Assembly (NCBI GenBank): GCA_030544215.1
Contig: JARZZO010000011.1
Location: forward strand, 5,814,001 to 5,878,000
Length of the DNA stretch: 64,000 bases
From: Zantedeschia hybrid cultivar
Lineage: Eukaryota; Streptophyta; Magnoliopsida; Alismatales; Araceae
Direction: 5' to 3'
How positions within the stretch are numbered: the first letter of the stretch is position 1; the number at the start of each line of letters is the position of its first letter. The notes beneath the pieces were generated by a model that was not told the DNA's origin, made no database searches, and worked only from the letters and a program-made list of their open reading frames with translations. Shown piece after piece: positions 1 to 10,760 of this stretch. Both the position numbers and the translations under genes were made by a program.

Positions 1-837
1 GGGTGGGCTTGGAGTGGAGAGGTTAGTGGCCTTAGATCACTGACTCACATGAAAGAAATAATATCACATGAATTAACATAAATTTGAAAATTTTATCAAA
101 TTATGACACTCTTAATGTAAGTAAAACATGATAGATAATTAATGACATATTTAAAAAAATCAAATAAAATGGAAGTTCACAACATTTTGCGGCATTTCGC
201 ATTGAATTAACTATGTCAAATTGTTTTCTTAATTAAAAGACGCAAATTTGAACTCTAGCCATAAATCATGCTGTAATAACCTGTTATTCACTAAAAGAAG
301 ATAACGGCAAGAAGAAGCCTTAGTAAGACGCATGCTCATCGTTCCCCCACCCTTAGCAACCACATCTAGTTCAACCCAGGGAACTTACCAATGGAGTTCA
401 AGATATTAATTTGCCCTTAACACCTCGTCAAGTTTCTTTCCTACCTCTTTCTTGGGAGACTTGGGGCTCAAATATGCCCTTTACACTTCAGAACCACAAG
501 GTGATGCAAAAACCATAAAAAAATCTACAAATAGCAAAATGTCTCAAAAAGATGAGCACTAGATCCCTTGACTCACAACAAAAAATAAATTATAAAAAAC
601 AACCAAATTGTGAACAAAAAATTGGAAATAGAAAACAAAGAAGCGCAATTAGAGTAAGCGCATGCTCAAACAAACTAAATTCTCGAGACAATTCCAAATG
701 CACTCATGTTTCAAACACGCCGCTGCACAGCTACCACTACAGATAGATCGCATGTCGATGACACACCCAATTCAAGCCAAATTCATCATAATCATTTAAT
801 CAAAGGAGGGGGGTTGAGTGTTCAAAGAAAGAGTTAC
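1..837. other. AT-rich stretch without recognisable gene
   Basis: AT-rich DNA with only short chance ORFs. I looked here for the next exon of the kinase fragment at 838-919 (the region following EREG in CDKC proteins) and did not find it. Confidence 0.4.
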
Positions 838-919
838 CCCTTCTCGTTCGTTATCCATTTTGATCTTTTTCAATGCCACAATTTCTCCTGTACAAATTTC
901 TCTAGCCATATACACCTGC
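838..919 (-). pseudogene. Isolated exon of a CDKC-like cyclin-dependent kinase
   Basis: The minus-strand translation reads QVYMAREICTGEIVALKKIK followed by MDNEREG. This matches the ATP-binding segment of plant C-type cyclin-dependent kinases (P-TEFb-like CDKC, family sequence close to VYMAKEIKTGEIVALKKIRMDNEREG). The VALKK lysine that contacts ATP is present. The exon is flanked by an AG acceptor at 920-921 and a GT donor at 836-837 (minus strand), giving 82 nt that start after one codon base and end in phase 0. No exon for the glycine-rich loop upstream or for the rest of the kinase downstream is visible nearby. The likely explanation is a host gene fragment captured by the surrounding CACTA element. 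An intact gene with very long introns continuing left of the window is less likely but not excluded. Confidence 0.6.
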
Positions 920-2339
920 CTACGATCCAGAATGTCAAAAGTTAATATAATAATACTCATCATATCTTGCATCGACAAGGTATAAGATAGGCAGCCCTAA
1001 AAACACATTATTCAGGCATTTACAAATCAATAACCAAAGTGATCTGCAGATGGAACCCACCAATTGCATGTATAACTAGATAAGGATTCCAGTTAATAAC
1101 ATATGTCTGCATGCTGTGGCAGTGCGACCAAAACAAGCTTTTGTCCTTGCGCCCTCGTTCAGTGATAAACATGGAAAAGTTCTCATTGCTTAAATACAGT
1201 AGAAAAATCATTTTTTTTTGGACTTACTGCATTTAAGCATGTAAACAAATGAACTGGCATTCTAACTAGCTTGGTTAGATGGATATGTCAGAGGAGATGA
1301 GGTAAGGCAAAATTTAATGCTTATTTAGATAATAAGACAAATTCTTTCTCTTGTGGGTTGCCAAATTGTTGTTATTGTTTCATCTAAAAAAAACAAAGCC
1401 CATAGGTGAAAAAGATTACTGTATAGCTATATAGTGCTGGTCATTCTCTTCATTGGCTGTCATCTGTAAGCCATGTAAAAAGTCATGAAGACTTGTTGCA
1501 GTTGGATAATTGTTTTTCATTGTTTTTAGGGTGCCCGTCACAGTGGAAGGGAATGTTCCTGAAAATTGAAACACAAAACCACCCCAGGTTTGAACATGGG
1601 AACCCACCATATCCCTACCTACCCAGTCCCAATTGGGCCACGGCCCATTAGTTGTTGCAATCTCAATGCTAGAGAAGTAACCTGAGAGACGGCACATTCT
1701 ACACCGGCATTGCTTTCTCTATGAACATGAGAAATTTTGTAATCCCTGAACCCAGCTCAAAGGATGAATCTAATGTCCCTTACTGCACGCTCAGCTACTT
1801 ATGCATTAGTCAGTAGCTCATTTTATATTGAAGTAAGGTCATGTAAATATGGGAGTGTTGTTGAGATTCCACCAGCTTCACTGATCCCCAAGAGACCATT
1901 AAGTAGCTGCCACATTGGGATAGGGCCATAGGGGTGGTAACTTTTGACCACTATGAGCTTTTGTAAATCATCCTTCATGATACACTGGTTCATCTAGAAT
2001 CTAGAATTCATGTGCTTTCTAAAACTCAAAAGTATCCATGAATCATTTGAAGATAGAGTGACAAAGTCATGCATTATGTATATGCTAATCCTACTCTTTT
2101 TCTTGGGATTGAACACAGCATGTGAACATTCAAATCAGTTCATTTTATAGCAAGTTTGGTTCATTGCTTCGTTTTATTATACATTACAATGTTAAACTTT
2201 TAAACTGAATAAACCCAAGCTTCAAGGATTGGGTAGACAAATAATCCATTAAAGCTTGGCCCTCCACTCCTGTTGACAAAAAAAACATCACAATTTTTCA
2301 CAAAAACTCAATGAGCATTTTTTCATCATCAAACTAAAT
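920..2339. other. Non-coding stretch inside the first CACTA element
   Basis: Short ORFs only, the longest 93 codons at 1416-1697 minus, with no family resemblance I recognise. No TIRs or tandem repeats stand out. Confidence 0.35.
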
Positions 2340-4540
2340 TAAAGCAAAATACATGAAAAATTAGCACAATATTCTTTTTGAAAGTGGATGGAAACACAAA
2401 TGTATTAAATAAACCAAAGAAAAGGATATACAACTATAAGAGCAATCAGCTCACAAAAAACCCCATGTACAAAAGACATCATGAAGGTTTAAACATCACC
2501 CAATGCCCAACATGGCAAAAAGGGAGGAGCTGGACACCCCTTTACAAAAGGCAGAGGCCCATTCTCTCACCCCAGCACAAATGAATCTTACAAATTAGCA
2601 CAACATAAATATCTTCAATGAAGATGCAAGCACAGAACAAAATTCCTTGTATACTTGTGTACCCAAATCAAAACAAATTGTCACGATTTAACTTTCAAGA
2701 AAGACATAATGGAAACATGGCAGATAACCAATTTAACCATAAGGTGGCTCTTGAAAAAACATACCACCAAGTTTGCTAAAATGCTTTGATTGATGCTGTG
2801 TTATATGGGGTTAAATGACAGGTAATTGGATGGGTAACATCACATATATCTTCTGCTAGATTTTTAGCCTTATTTAATGTTGAGACATGTGGATACTTCA
2901 TCAGCACAAGATTAAACATGACATCCACTTTCTGCACTCTTATTTGTCACTGTTGGTCAAATTTTGAGGTCCATAAGGCTTAAAGCCAGGCAAGTTGGAC
3001 GCTTAGAAGAAGCCAAGGAGGGAAGAGGGGGAACGGAATTTTAATATTATCTAACATCTCTCCCTTCCCTGAGGTAAATAGCAATGTATGATCTGCAAAT
3101 TGAAGATGGGTAAGTTGCAAGTTGTTCCTACCAATCAAGACTCCATCATAAGACTCTGCTTCAGTTGCTTTGGCTCAAATAGGAGTAAACACCTGACCGA
3201 CTAACATAAATAGTAAGGCAGAGTCTGGACCTCCCTACCTCACACCCCTCGAGCTCTTGGAAAAAACCACACGGTTATCCATTTATCAAAAAAGAAGAGC
3301 AAGCTGTCGATATACCCCCCCCCCTACCAAAAAAATAGAAAAAAAAGCAGTCCACTTGTGAGTGAACCACATAAGACTAAGGTTCTTATCTAGACAACCA
3401 AGCTGACCTTAGCACAGTTTCTTCATAATCCAACGTAGGCATGATACATTTCCTGTTCCTTGTTTTCTGTTTCTGAAAATGAAGAGGTTCACAAACAGCC
3501 ATGAAGTTGTCTAAACAGATATTTATTTAACAAAAGGTCTAACTTCTGTTCACAAATTGAATTGATCAAGTACCTTGTTGAGGTTTGCAATCAACATATC
3601 AGTAATTATCTTGTAGCACCCTCTAAGCAAACTGATAGTGTCATGTAATCTGAAACCTGCTTTGTTCCATCTTTCCTAGGGATCAGCACTACATGTGTAG
3701 CATTCAAACACTTAATACTCAGCAACAATTTCCTTCCTGACCATCAGAAATGACCTTAATAACTCACAGTTGTGCTAGTAAAATCTCATTGAAAATTCAT
3801 CAAGACCAGGTGATTTATTGGCTTCCATACAAACATATCCGATCCCCTCATCTTGCAACAGATAGACAGCCTTTCAGCTTCAATACCAAAAGTTTAGTTA
3901 AGACCTCCACCACCAATGTCGTCTCCTAATTTCCTCTTCTTTGAAGAACTTTTCAAATAAGTCAATAAAACCCTCTTGAACCCCTTTTTTTTGTCCTCAA
4001 TCTCCCTGTTATCAACTTAAATATGCACAATTCTCAACTTTCTTTTATCAGCACTTGCAATTGCACTTTGTCCGTCAATCACTGTTCTTTAGATTATAGT
4101 TGCATAGAGTGGTCATTGAATAGCAACATGAACAGGATGAAAGTGGGGATCTTCTAGTTTACCATTCATATTTCTATTAGGATTAAGTGCAGGAACGGGA
4201 AGCGGAAGCTTTTTGGGAGCAGGAATGATGGCAAATTGAATGCTGCCAACCCTTGCCTCCATTTTATTTCTTCCCTGAGAACTCGCACTTGAGAGTCTTT
4301 CTTGAGTTCCTGAAGTGTTCTATACTCTAATGCAAAAAGCCCATGTCTTCCTCGATTTCTAGTTCCTCAATTCTCTTCGATGATTCATGTCTGATTTCTG
4401 CATTCTGGCCAAGGACATGAACACTCCATTCTTTTTTCCAAACAGTTCCTGACTCATTTCATCTCAAAAAGAACTCCAAGCATGCAAATTCAGAAGATGT
4501 AAGCTCCCTCCACTAACCAACTCTCTAAGACCTCTGTGAC
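2340..4540 (-). mobile_element. Degenerate LINE (non-LTR) retrotransposon, reverse-transcriptase remnant
   Basis: Several LINE reverse-transcriptase blocks can be read in order on the minus strand, with stops and frameshifts between them. NKSPGLDEFSMRF lies at about 3795-3825, the position of the family's K(A/S)PGPDGF block. A RPI-like block with LIPRKDGTKQVSDY lies at about 3640-3700. SRGVRQGGPDSALLFMLV lies at about 3200-3255 (the family's GxRQGDPLSPLLF block, with one in-frame stop). QFADHTLLF lies at about 3080-3105, where the catalytic FADD reads FADH, so the enzyme is dead. A 3'-UTR-like tail follows to about 2370. The 4140-4540 part may be ORF1 or the endonuclease region but is too decayed to say. 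It sits inside the CACTA element. Confidence 0.65.
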
Positions 4541-5339
4541 TAATCCATAAAAGTTCATTCTTGAACAACCTCCCTTAACTACTTTTTGGAGCTGTGTTCA
4601 ACACAATAGGAACATACACTTTGGCTCATAGGTCCTAGATAAAGTGCATGCATATTTGTAACCATGAAGTATGCATGCTATCTAAGGACATCTTGGAGAC
4701 TACCCAAGCGAACCAAGTAATTAGCAAAATATGAAAATTCTAACCTATGCAGGAATTGTAATTATTGAGTTGATAGTTGGAAAAGTAAATAAGGCACATC
4801 CTCGAGGACTTGGCAAAAACATATGATCCAGAAGTGTAAGTGAAAATGAATGTCATGTCCAGATGTCCTACTACATGATGTGTGCATGCTGAAAATAATA
4901 CAAGCATGAAGCCTGAATCTGATATCACATGATTGCATCACCAGCTACATGGAGATAAACGGGGCACACAGTGTGATGTGGAAGTAAAATGGGAGCTCCT
5001 TATGGAATGAAAACCAAGCTAAACTAATAAGCATTATCCTGTATTCCTGAAAGTGGCCAGAGATTTAAATGCAACATTGCCAACCTCAACTATAAGAAAA
5101 GATTAGCTTGTGCCTTTGTTTTCTTCTTTTAAAAGCACAAGGACATCTACCATAGAATAAATTAAGATAAATTCAGAAGTTCTCTTTTAGAACCATGAGG
5201 GAAACTCTGTGTGATCATTTAAAGCTAACATAATTCATCTCAACTACAAAGGAAAATTTCATTGAATTCTAGTAGATTGCCTATCGATGCCCAAAAATAA
5301 AGGAAGTTAGAAGCAAACCTGCATAGAAGAAAGGCTAAA
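4541..5339. other. Stretch without recognisable gene
   Basis: AT-rich DNA between the LINE remnant and the GC-rich block. I see no coding signal, TIR or repeat in it. Confidence 0.3.
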
Positions 5340-5790
5340 CAACCGCAGCTGGGTACGAGAAGTGGGGGAAGGCGACGATAGTGGGAAGGACTTGATGGGT
5401 TGGGGGGTGGCGTTGCCCCCTTTTATCGACAGGAGACGGCACCGTGAGATCTAGAGAGAGAGGGGGATGAGCAGGATGGGAGAAGAGGGCGTACCCATTG
5501 CTTGAGGGGAGGGCTCCAGTCCATGCCCAGCGGTAGCGAGGACGTCCCATCGGGACGGCGCTTTGGCGGGATCCTACTGGGCAGCATCATCCCCCCCTCC
5601 CCCTTCTCCCCTCCACAGTCCACCAGAGCTCCTCCGCCGCCCCACGGGAGAGGGGGATTGGGAAACCGGCGACGATGGCGGGCAGAGCGGAGGGAGCACG
5701 GCAGTGGTTAGGGCTAAGAGAGGGAAAAGAGGGAGACAGGGAAAGGGGCGGGCTCGGGAGGGAAACAAGGAAAGAGCATGTGGGAGTTTC
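5340..5790. other. GC-rich block next to the CACTA subterminal repeats
   Basis: A sharply bounded GC-rich, low-complexity segment with overlapping ORFs in several frames on both strands, so no single frame is favoured. It occupies the same place relative to the terminus as the GC-rich block at 20890-21460 in the other CACTA element. It could be a captured promoter/first exon or a conserved internal part of this transposon family. Confidence 0.4.
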
Positions 5791-5799
5791 TTTTGGAGA

Positions 5800-6115
5800 G
5801 CTTTTGTCAGCGGCTACAAGTAAAGCCGCCGACATAAAGCAGATATGTTAACGGCTACGTCTATGGCCGTTGACATATAATTTTTACTATTTTTTTTTCT
5901 ATTTATTATATACGTCGACGGATAAATAAGAACCGTTAACATATAACCTACATATGTCAACGGCTACAGCGTAACCGTTGACATATACTACTTATATGTA
6001 AACGGTTATCTTAACCGTTGACATATAAATATATTGTAAACGGTACTTTCTTAGCCGTCGACTAATATTCTTTTTGTCGATAAGTGTCTATAGCCGTGGA
6101 CATATGAACTTGTCT
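5800..6115. repeat. CACTA subterminal repeat array
   Basis: About ten copies, in both orientations, of a 10-12 bp motif close to GTCAACGGCTA (variants GTCAGCGGCTA and GTTAACGGCTA). They are often paired as small palindromes ending in AGCCGTTGACATA. In CACTA elements such subterminal repeats are the transposase binding sites (family knowledge from En/Spm). The array stops about 10 bp short of the terminal motif. Confidence 0.7.
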
Positions 6116-6126
6116 TCCTTGTAGTG

Positions 6127-6995
6127 TCGGAGATCTCCAAGGCCATGACGTGAAGCGAGCCCCGCCGGCAGCAGCTGATGAGGGTCTTGTGGGTGTACCA
6201 ATCAGTTAAAGATGCCATCTTTCTTCATGGCGTCAACAATAGAGGGCAATGTTGTAGGTAATGAGCGTGGGTTGGCAGCCATCTTTTGGAACATCGACAC
6301 TGCCTCGCTGTACCTCCCATTCTTCGTGTAGGCGGTGATGAGGGACGTGTAGGTGTAGACGTCCACAGCACATCCCTCCTCTTGCAGAGACCGCAGCAGG
6401 GCGGCGGCGTCAGCCGCCCGCCCCTCCCTACCTAGGATGCTGATGACCACCGGAGCCAAAGGAGAACTGCCACCATCCCCAAAACCCGCAAAGAGCCTGG
6501 CGTCCCCGTACCTCCGGCGGGCAAAATCGACCAGATCCAGCACCACGGCCGGCCTCTTGTGGAAGTCCAGCCTTCGACTATGCCGAAGAGGTCGACGACG
6601 AGGTAGTCCACCCCATCCCTGGCGGAAAGATCTACGTTGGAGCCGAGGAGGGCAAGTAGCTTGTCGAGGGGAGGTGCGTCGGGGTCAGTGGAGTGGAGGA
6701 GAGCGCGTAGGACCCGGCGGCCGCGGGCGGAGACGTGAGGGTCGACCGACTAGGGCTTGCCCCTATTGGGATCATGGTGCTTGCCGAGGCGGGGCTTGCG
6801 GGAGGACGGGGGCAGGCGGCGGCGGCGCCCCCGCTGGGGAGGGGGGTTGGGGGGGTCGAGCTCCCCGGGGAGGAGGGGGTCGTGGAGGAGCTCCTGGAGG
6901 AAGGGCGGGATGGGAGAAGTGCAGGGGGGCGGGTGGGGGGCGCCCTGCTGGGGATTATGGTGGGGTCGAGGGCTAGGGCTCGTATCTTAAAAACA
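6127..6995 (-). pseudogene. PPR-protein pseudogene (At5g02860-like, 5' part), cut by the CACTA element
   Basis: Minus-strand frames carry consecutive blocks of a P-class pentatricopeptide-repeat protein. From the 5' side these are: a Pro/Ser-rich organelle-targeting-like leader (about 6632-6995, with frame changes); VLDLVDFARRRYGDARLF and VVISILGREGRAADAAALL; the PPR motif VDVYTYTSLITAYTKNGRYS EAVSMFQKM (6202-6546, one frame); then, after another frame change, YTHKTLISCCRRGSLH at about 6140-6185. The order and wording match Arabidopsis At5g02860 and its orthologs. At least three frame changes and a stop at 6202 make it non-functional. Homology runs to within a few bases of the CACTA end at 6126, so the transposon appears to have inserted into it and the 3' part should lie beyond the element's other end. 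Confidence 0.75.
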
Positions 6996-8257
6996 GAAAA
7001 GTGTCTCTGCAATTGCTTAAATATTGATGAGAGTTTCATATTTAAAAAATCTAATCAGGCATCGATTCCGTCGTTGAACCAAACGATTTGAAATGCTTAA
7101 TGTCTGACCCCTTCAGACACTAGAAATCCTTAGACTTATTCTGCATTAAATAGACCCTTAGAATAAGAAATCTTGACCATCAAAATAAGATGTGACTTAT
7201 TTGGATCGGAACAGCTTATTGTATTTTAGACTTATTCTGCATTAAACCAGACATAAGATACTCCGTCTATATCACATTGTTAATTACCCATGAATCAAGA
7301 AAGTGATCTTTGTGTAAGATGCATCATTATTTTAACGTTATGATGTGGGAGAATCGTAAGATAGTACCTTAGAAAGAAAATAGCACCTTATAAAATAAAA
7401 AATGCTATCAATACTCTTTTTTGGGTAGAAAAGTGCCGCCTAAATATACTTTTGAATTAAGATGCACCTTTAATCTATTCCATATATATTGCACCAGCGG
7501 ATATGAATTGTTGAGAGGGCGGATATTATCATTAATGATTAGGACCACTCTTTCGATATTGTTGTAAAGGAATATTTAAAGGACGGATCTTGCACGTGAT
7601 GTAAAATTGTCAAATAAAACAAAATTTTAACTAAAACATTGTTATTCTCTATCTTGTCTTAAACTTGACATTTTTTGTTTATCTTTAAAACTTATGGGAT
7701 TGGCGCATAAAGGTTAAAGAAAGTTAAATAAAAAAAAAAGCCTTTGCTCCATTAACGTCATGGTGAGGACGCTTGGATTCACGTGTAATTCCATCCAATG
7801 TGAGTGTATTATCAAAGAGACAAAAGTGATATTTGAGAACAAGTTTTGCACTTGACTTCTGATCACTAAAAAAAAGGTGGAGAAGACAAAAGAGAAACAA
7901 AGCATTTAAAAAGGGGAAGTGAAAACTTTTCAAAAGTTACATGGTTCCAAATGTAGAAAGAGAAGGACATATAAAAAGTATTTTCCTTTCTCACTTTTAT
8001 ATTTTTTAAAAACTCAAAGAGCTCAACTTTTTTTTTTTTTTACAACTTTTAAATGATTAGGAGTATAATAATAAGGGGCAGAGCTATTAAAAAATTTCTT
8101 ATTTTCTCACAGCCATTCTCAATGGTGGCCAGAGAGTACAAGCTGGTCCTTGTCGCTCCGTTCCACTTCGGAGCTTTGGAGGTGCCAATTAATGCAGACC
8201 ATGCTTGGTTTTCTTTTGTTGTCTTTTTTATTTTGCATTTTTTATCTGATTAGTTAT
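6996..8257. other. AT-rich intergenic stretch
   Basis: No gene recognised. A short direct repeat, TAGACTTATTCTGCATTAAA, occurs at about 7132-7151 and 7228-7247, possibly ends of a small decayed MITE. The rest is AT-rich with homopolymer runs. Confidence 0.35.
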
Positions 8258-9480
8258 AGGGTGTTTGGTTGTATTATAATATTTTATATAATTTTATAAC
8301 AAAAAATATATTAAAATAAAAAATATCATGGCTTTTAAATTATAAAATACATATAATTATTATGTTTGACTAGAATGTGATAATTTTTAAAAAGATTACG
8401 TGGTTGACACTCTAGTAGCCCTTAGTAGGAACAGGACATGGGAGGCCCTTTTCTTCTCCATGGAGAGGAAGCTCACCAGAACCACTGATGATGCTACAAG
8501 GCATCTCTGAGTACTGGTGCCTGCCTTCCTTCCCCAAAAATGCCCAAAGCTCTTCCCAGGTGCAGGACAGAGTATCTTCCATGGTAAAGGAGGAGAGGGG
8601 CCCTCCCATAGTTAAAGCTGTAGGTGAGACTCTAGCATGTGCTGACTCTGTTAGTTCATCTGCATCCAAGCAAAGATAGACTTTGTAGTTGCTCTTAAAA
8701 AAATGACCAAAATGTGCAGGGTATCTATCAAATGCATACCTTGCAGAGATGGTTCTGTAAGAACGGGCCATTACTGGAAGGGAGACGATGGCCACAACGA
8801 AGAACGACCCCATCACCTGCAATACAGCAACAGGAAGTTGCAAGAACCACATTACCCTTGAGGTTAAGTGCCTTAACCTTGTATAACCCAACTTCTCTTT
8901 GGCATTCCGACAAACACTTTGACTTCGTGCGTTTTCTGAACGAGAGGGTTTTGGTGTTACCGTGGAGATGCTGGAGAAGAGGGAGAGGAGACCGAGCTCC
9001 GGCCCGGGAGAGCGGGACCCTAGGCTCCTCCCAGTGCAAGACGAGGTGAAATAGGGAGAGGAGGCAACCGCGGGCGGCGGCCAGAGGACATGGAGATGGA
9101 AGGGCCAAGCGGGGACGTAAGTGCGGACGCCTGCCGTAGCCGTGTCGCCATGGCTAGTGGGTGGAGACGTAGCGACGAGGAGGGGTCGCCGCTGGTAAAG
9201 GCTCGTGGGAACCCTGCGCTGGGTCGTCAGAGACGGCAGGGGCTTCGGCGGGAGAGGCGAAGAGGAAGAGGATTGCAGCATCCTAAAAACCTTTTCCAAG
9301 GCAAAAAAGAAAACTGAAAACAAAATAGGGTTCCCTCTCTTTTTTATTTTATCATGTTCTGTGAGTTAAGAGTACTATTAAAATATATTTTAATAGTATA
9401 ATTAAATACTTTTTTTAATATATTTTTATTATAAAAATATATATTTGTAAATAAAATGTTACATTATAATGCGACCAAAT
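8258..9480. mobile_element. Possible non-autonomous TIR element carrying a GC-rich insert
   Basis: The left edge contains TTTGGTTGTATTATAAT (about 8264-8280). The right edge, read as reverse complement, contains TTTGGTCGCATTATAAT (about 9463-9481). That is 15 of 17 matching bases in inverted orientation, each followed inward by AT-rich DNA. Between them lies a GC-rich body with a 303-codon ORF. The layout resembles Pack-MITE-type gene capture. I could not define a target-site duplication, so the exact borders and superfamily are unknown. Confidence 0.4.
8412..9323 (-). CDS. Hypothetical protein, 303 codons, possibly captured exons
   Basis: An uninterrupted minus-strand ORF inside the inverted-repeat-bounded segment 8258-9480. 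The N-terminal third is rich in Ser, Pro, Arg and Thr with few acidic residues, like a chloroplast or mitochondrial transit peptide (second Met at codon 15, MLQSSSSSPLPPKPLP). Around residues 155-185 is a hydrophobic stretch (VMWFLQLPVAVLQVMGSFF) that could span a membrane or be translated intron. The C-terminal part (CTWEELWAFLGKEG and after) is acidic/polar. I recognise no family. Overlapping ORFs on the plus strand (for example 8488-8679) weaken the case for this frame. It could be a captured gene read through unspliced introns, or a chance ORF in GC-rich DNA. Confidence 0.25.
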   Translation of the reverse strand: MFSVFFFALEKVFRMLQSSSSSPLPPKPLPSLTTQRRVPTSLYQRRPLLVATSPPTSHGDTATAGVRTYVPAWPFHLHVLWPPPAVASSPYFTSSCTGRSLGSRSPGPELGLLSLFSSISTVTPKPSRSENARSQSVCRNAKEKLGYTRLRHLTSRVMWFLQLPVAVLQVMGSFFVVAIVSLPVMARSYRTISARYAFDRYPAHFGHFFKSNYKVYLCLDADELTESAHARVSPTALTMGGPLSSFTMEDTLSCTWEELWAFLGKEGRHQYSEMPCSIISGSGELPLHGEEKGLPCPVPTKGY

Positions 9481-9985
9481 TTGCTTGGGTACTTTACTTT
9501 TAGTTGGGTCTTATTGGTACTAGACTAGCAAACTTGTCTTTGAAATCTTCGGAGATTATCCCACAAGTTTAAATATTTTTGTTGAAATTTTTTAAAGATC
9601 GGTCCCACAACACTCCACTTATTTATACAACTCAATTTTCGATCGGATGATCTAAAATATTTTAAAAATAAAAAACATAGCCTCAATTAGACTTAGCTCA
9701 TGGTCCCTCAGTCAAGGGATTTTTTATTCATTAAAATTTGATTTTGATTTTTTAAAAAAATTAAGCCTTCTTATAAGAGATCAGATTATATCGACAGACA
9801 TGATGCTTACTTCTACAATGTGAAGTGTAAAAATCAAAATAAAAAGTGTTTTCCTTGGAAAACCCTGAGTCCCTGACGAGCCTACCAGGGATGGTACCCC
9901 AGGGGACGTAGAGGGGACCGGACGCCGCCGCCATTAGCATATCTCCTCTTTCCTCTCCGTCACCATCTGTAGCTGCGCCCACCCC
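9481..9985. other. AT-rich stretch, nothing recognised
   Basis: No coding signal or defined repeat seen. It ends at the 8-bp target duplication of the next element. Confidence 0.3.
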
Positions 9986-10752
9986 TAGGGCTGTCAACGG
10001 AACGGATACCACAGTATTCGACTCCGCTCCGTTTAATATTATCCGAATATCCGAATCTGGATACTATCTGACGGAAAATAAATTTTTTTATTCGAATTCG
10101 ACTAGGACTGTCAACTGAGTGAATACGGAGTGGATACCACATTATCCGACTCCGCTCCGTTTAATATTATCCGAATATCCGACTCCGGATACTATCCGAC
10201 GGATAATAAATTTTTCTATCCGAATTTGACTCCGCCGGATAGAATCCGAATTTGGATAATAATTCAAATCCTTAAATATTTCAACTTTGTCTTGTAATTT
10301 AATTTAATGACTTGTAAGTTTTATTTTTTGCATAGTCCATGAATATCATAGATTTAAATTAATATATATTCAAGTTATAAATATCTAAAAAAGTTTAAAT
10401 AATTTGAATGCTTCATTAAATATACCTTAGATAATAACAAATGCTTAAATAATTTATCTAAATTAGTAAAACCACTAAAAATAAAAAAATACAAGAAACT
10501 TCATTATTATCGCTCAACATATCTTAAGCATACTTCAAATATTGAATTACCACTTATTTAAATATAAAAATATCACTAAAATTGAAATAATTTATTAAAA
10601 TACATAATCGGTCGAATAATAATCGGAGCGGATAACTATTTTCCGTTTCCGCTTCGAATGTTAATCTGATAATTAAACGGATATTCGGTTATGTCCCCGA
10701 ATGTCTTAATCGGATAAATATCCGATAACATCGGGATCCGTTGCCAGCCCTA
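9986..10752. mobile_element. hAT-like non-autonomous element with 8-bp target duplication
   Basis: The element starts TAGGGCTGTCAACGGA and ends TCCGTTGCCAGCCCTA: 16-bp inverted ends with two mismatches (positions 9 and 10), of the (C/T)AGGGCTG type found in plant hAT elements. It is flanked on both sides by the identical 8 bp CCCACCCC (9978-9985 and 10753-10760), the target-duplication length of the hAT superfamily. It is 767 bp, has no transposase ORF, and its subterminal regions are full of TATCCGA/TCGGATA motifs. Confidence 0.8.
10004..10228 (+). repeat. Direct duplication inside the hAT-like element
   Basis: A block of roughly 95 bp, starting GGATACCACA at 10004 and GGATACCACA at 10132, occurs twice with a period of about 128 bp and few differences. 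Both contain the ATCCGAATATCCGA motif. Such repeats near the ends may be transposase binding sites. Confidence 0.65.
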
Positions 10753-10760
10753 CCCACCCC

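Larger units (their letters stand above)
1..6126 (-). mobile_element. CACTA (En/Spm-type) DNA transposon, one end and interior; far end outside window
   Basis: The right boundary ends in TAGTG at 6122-6126. Read on the minus strand it begins CACTACAAGGAAGACAAG, which is the CACTA terminal motif. Next to it (about 5800-6115) lies an array of short direct and inverted copies of a GTCAACGGCT-like motif, the same subterminal repeat as in the complete CACTA element at 20547-27383. Further inward comes a GC-rich block (5340-5790), again as in that element, so the two elements share architecture but lie in opposite orientation. I find no matching second end or subterminal array at lower coordinates, so the element probably runs past the left edge of the window; its extent is an inference. 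No TNP2-type transposase is readable, so it is probably non-autonomous. It carries a kinase exon fragment and a dead LINE. Confidence 0.55.

Noticed and set aside
724..740. CCACTACAG string as a possible left CACTA terminus for the first element
   Set aside because: It lacks the CACTACAA(G/A) extension and has no adjacent subterminal GTCAACGGCT array.
6437..6976. 179-codon plus-strand ORF rich in Gly/Arg/Glu
   Set aside because: It is the antisense of the GC-rich PPR pseudogene; low-complexity composition and competing ORFs in other frames.
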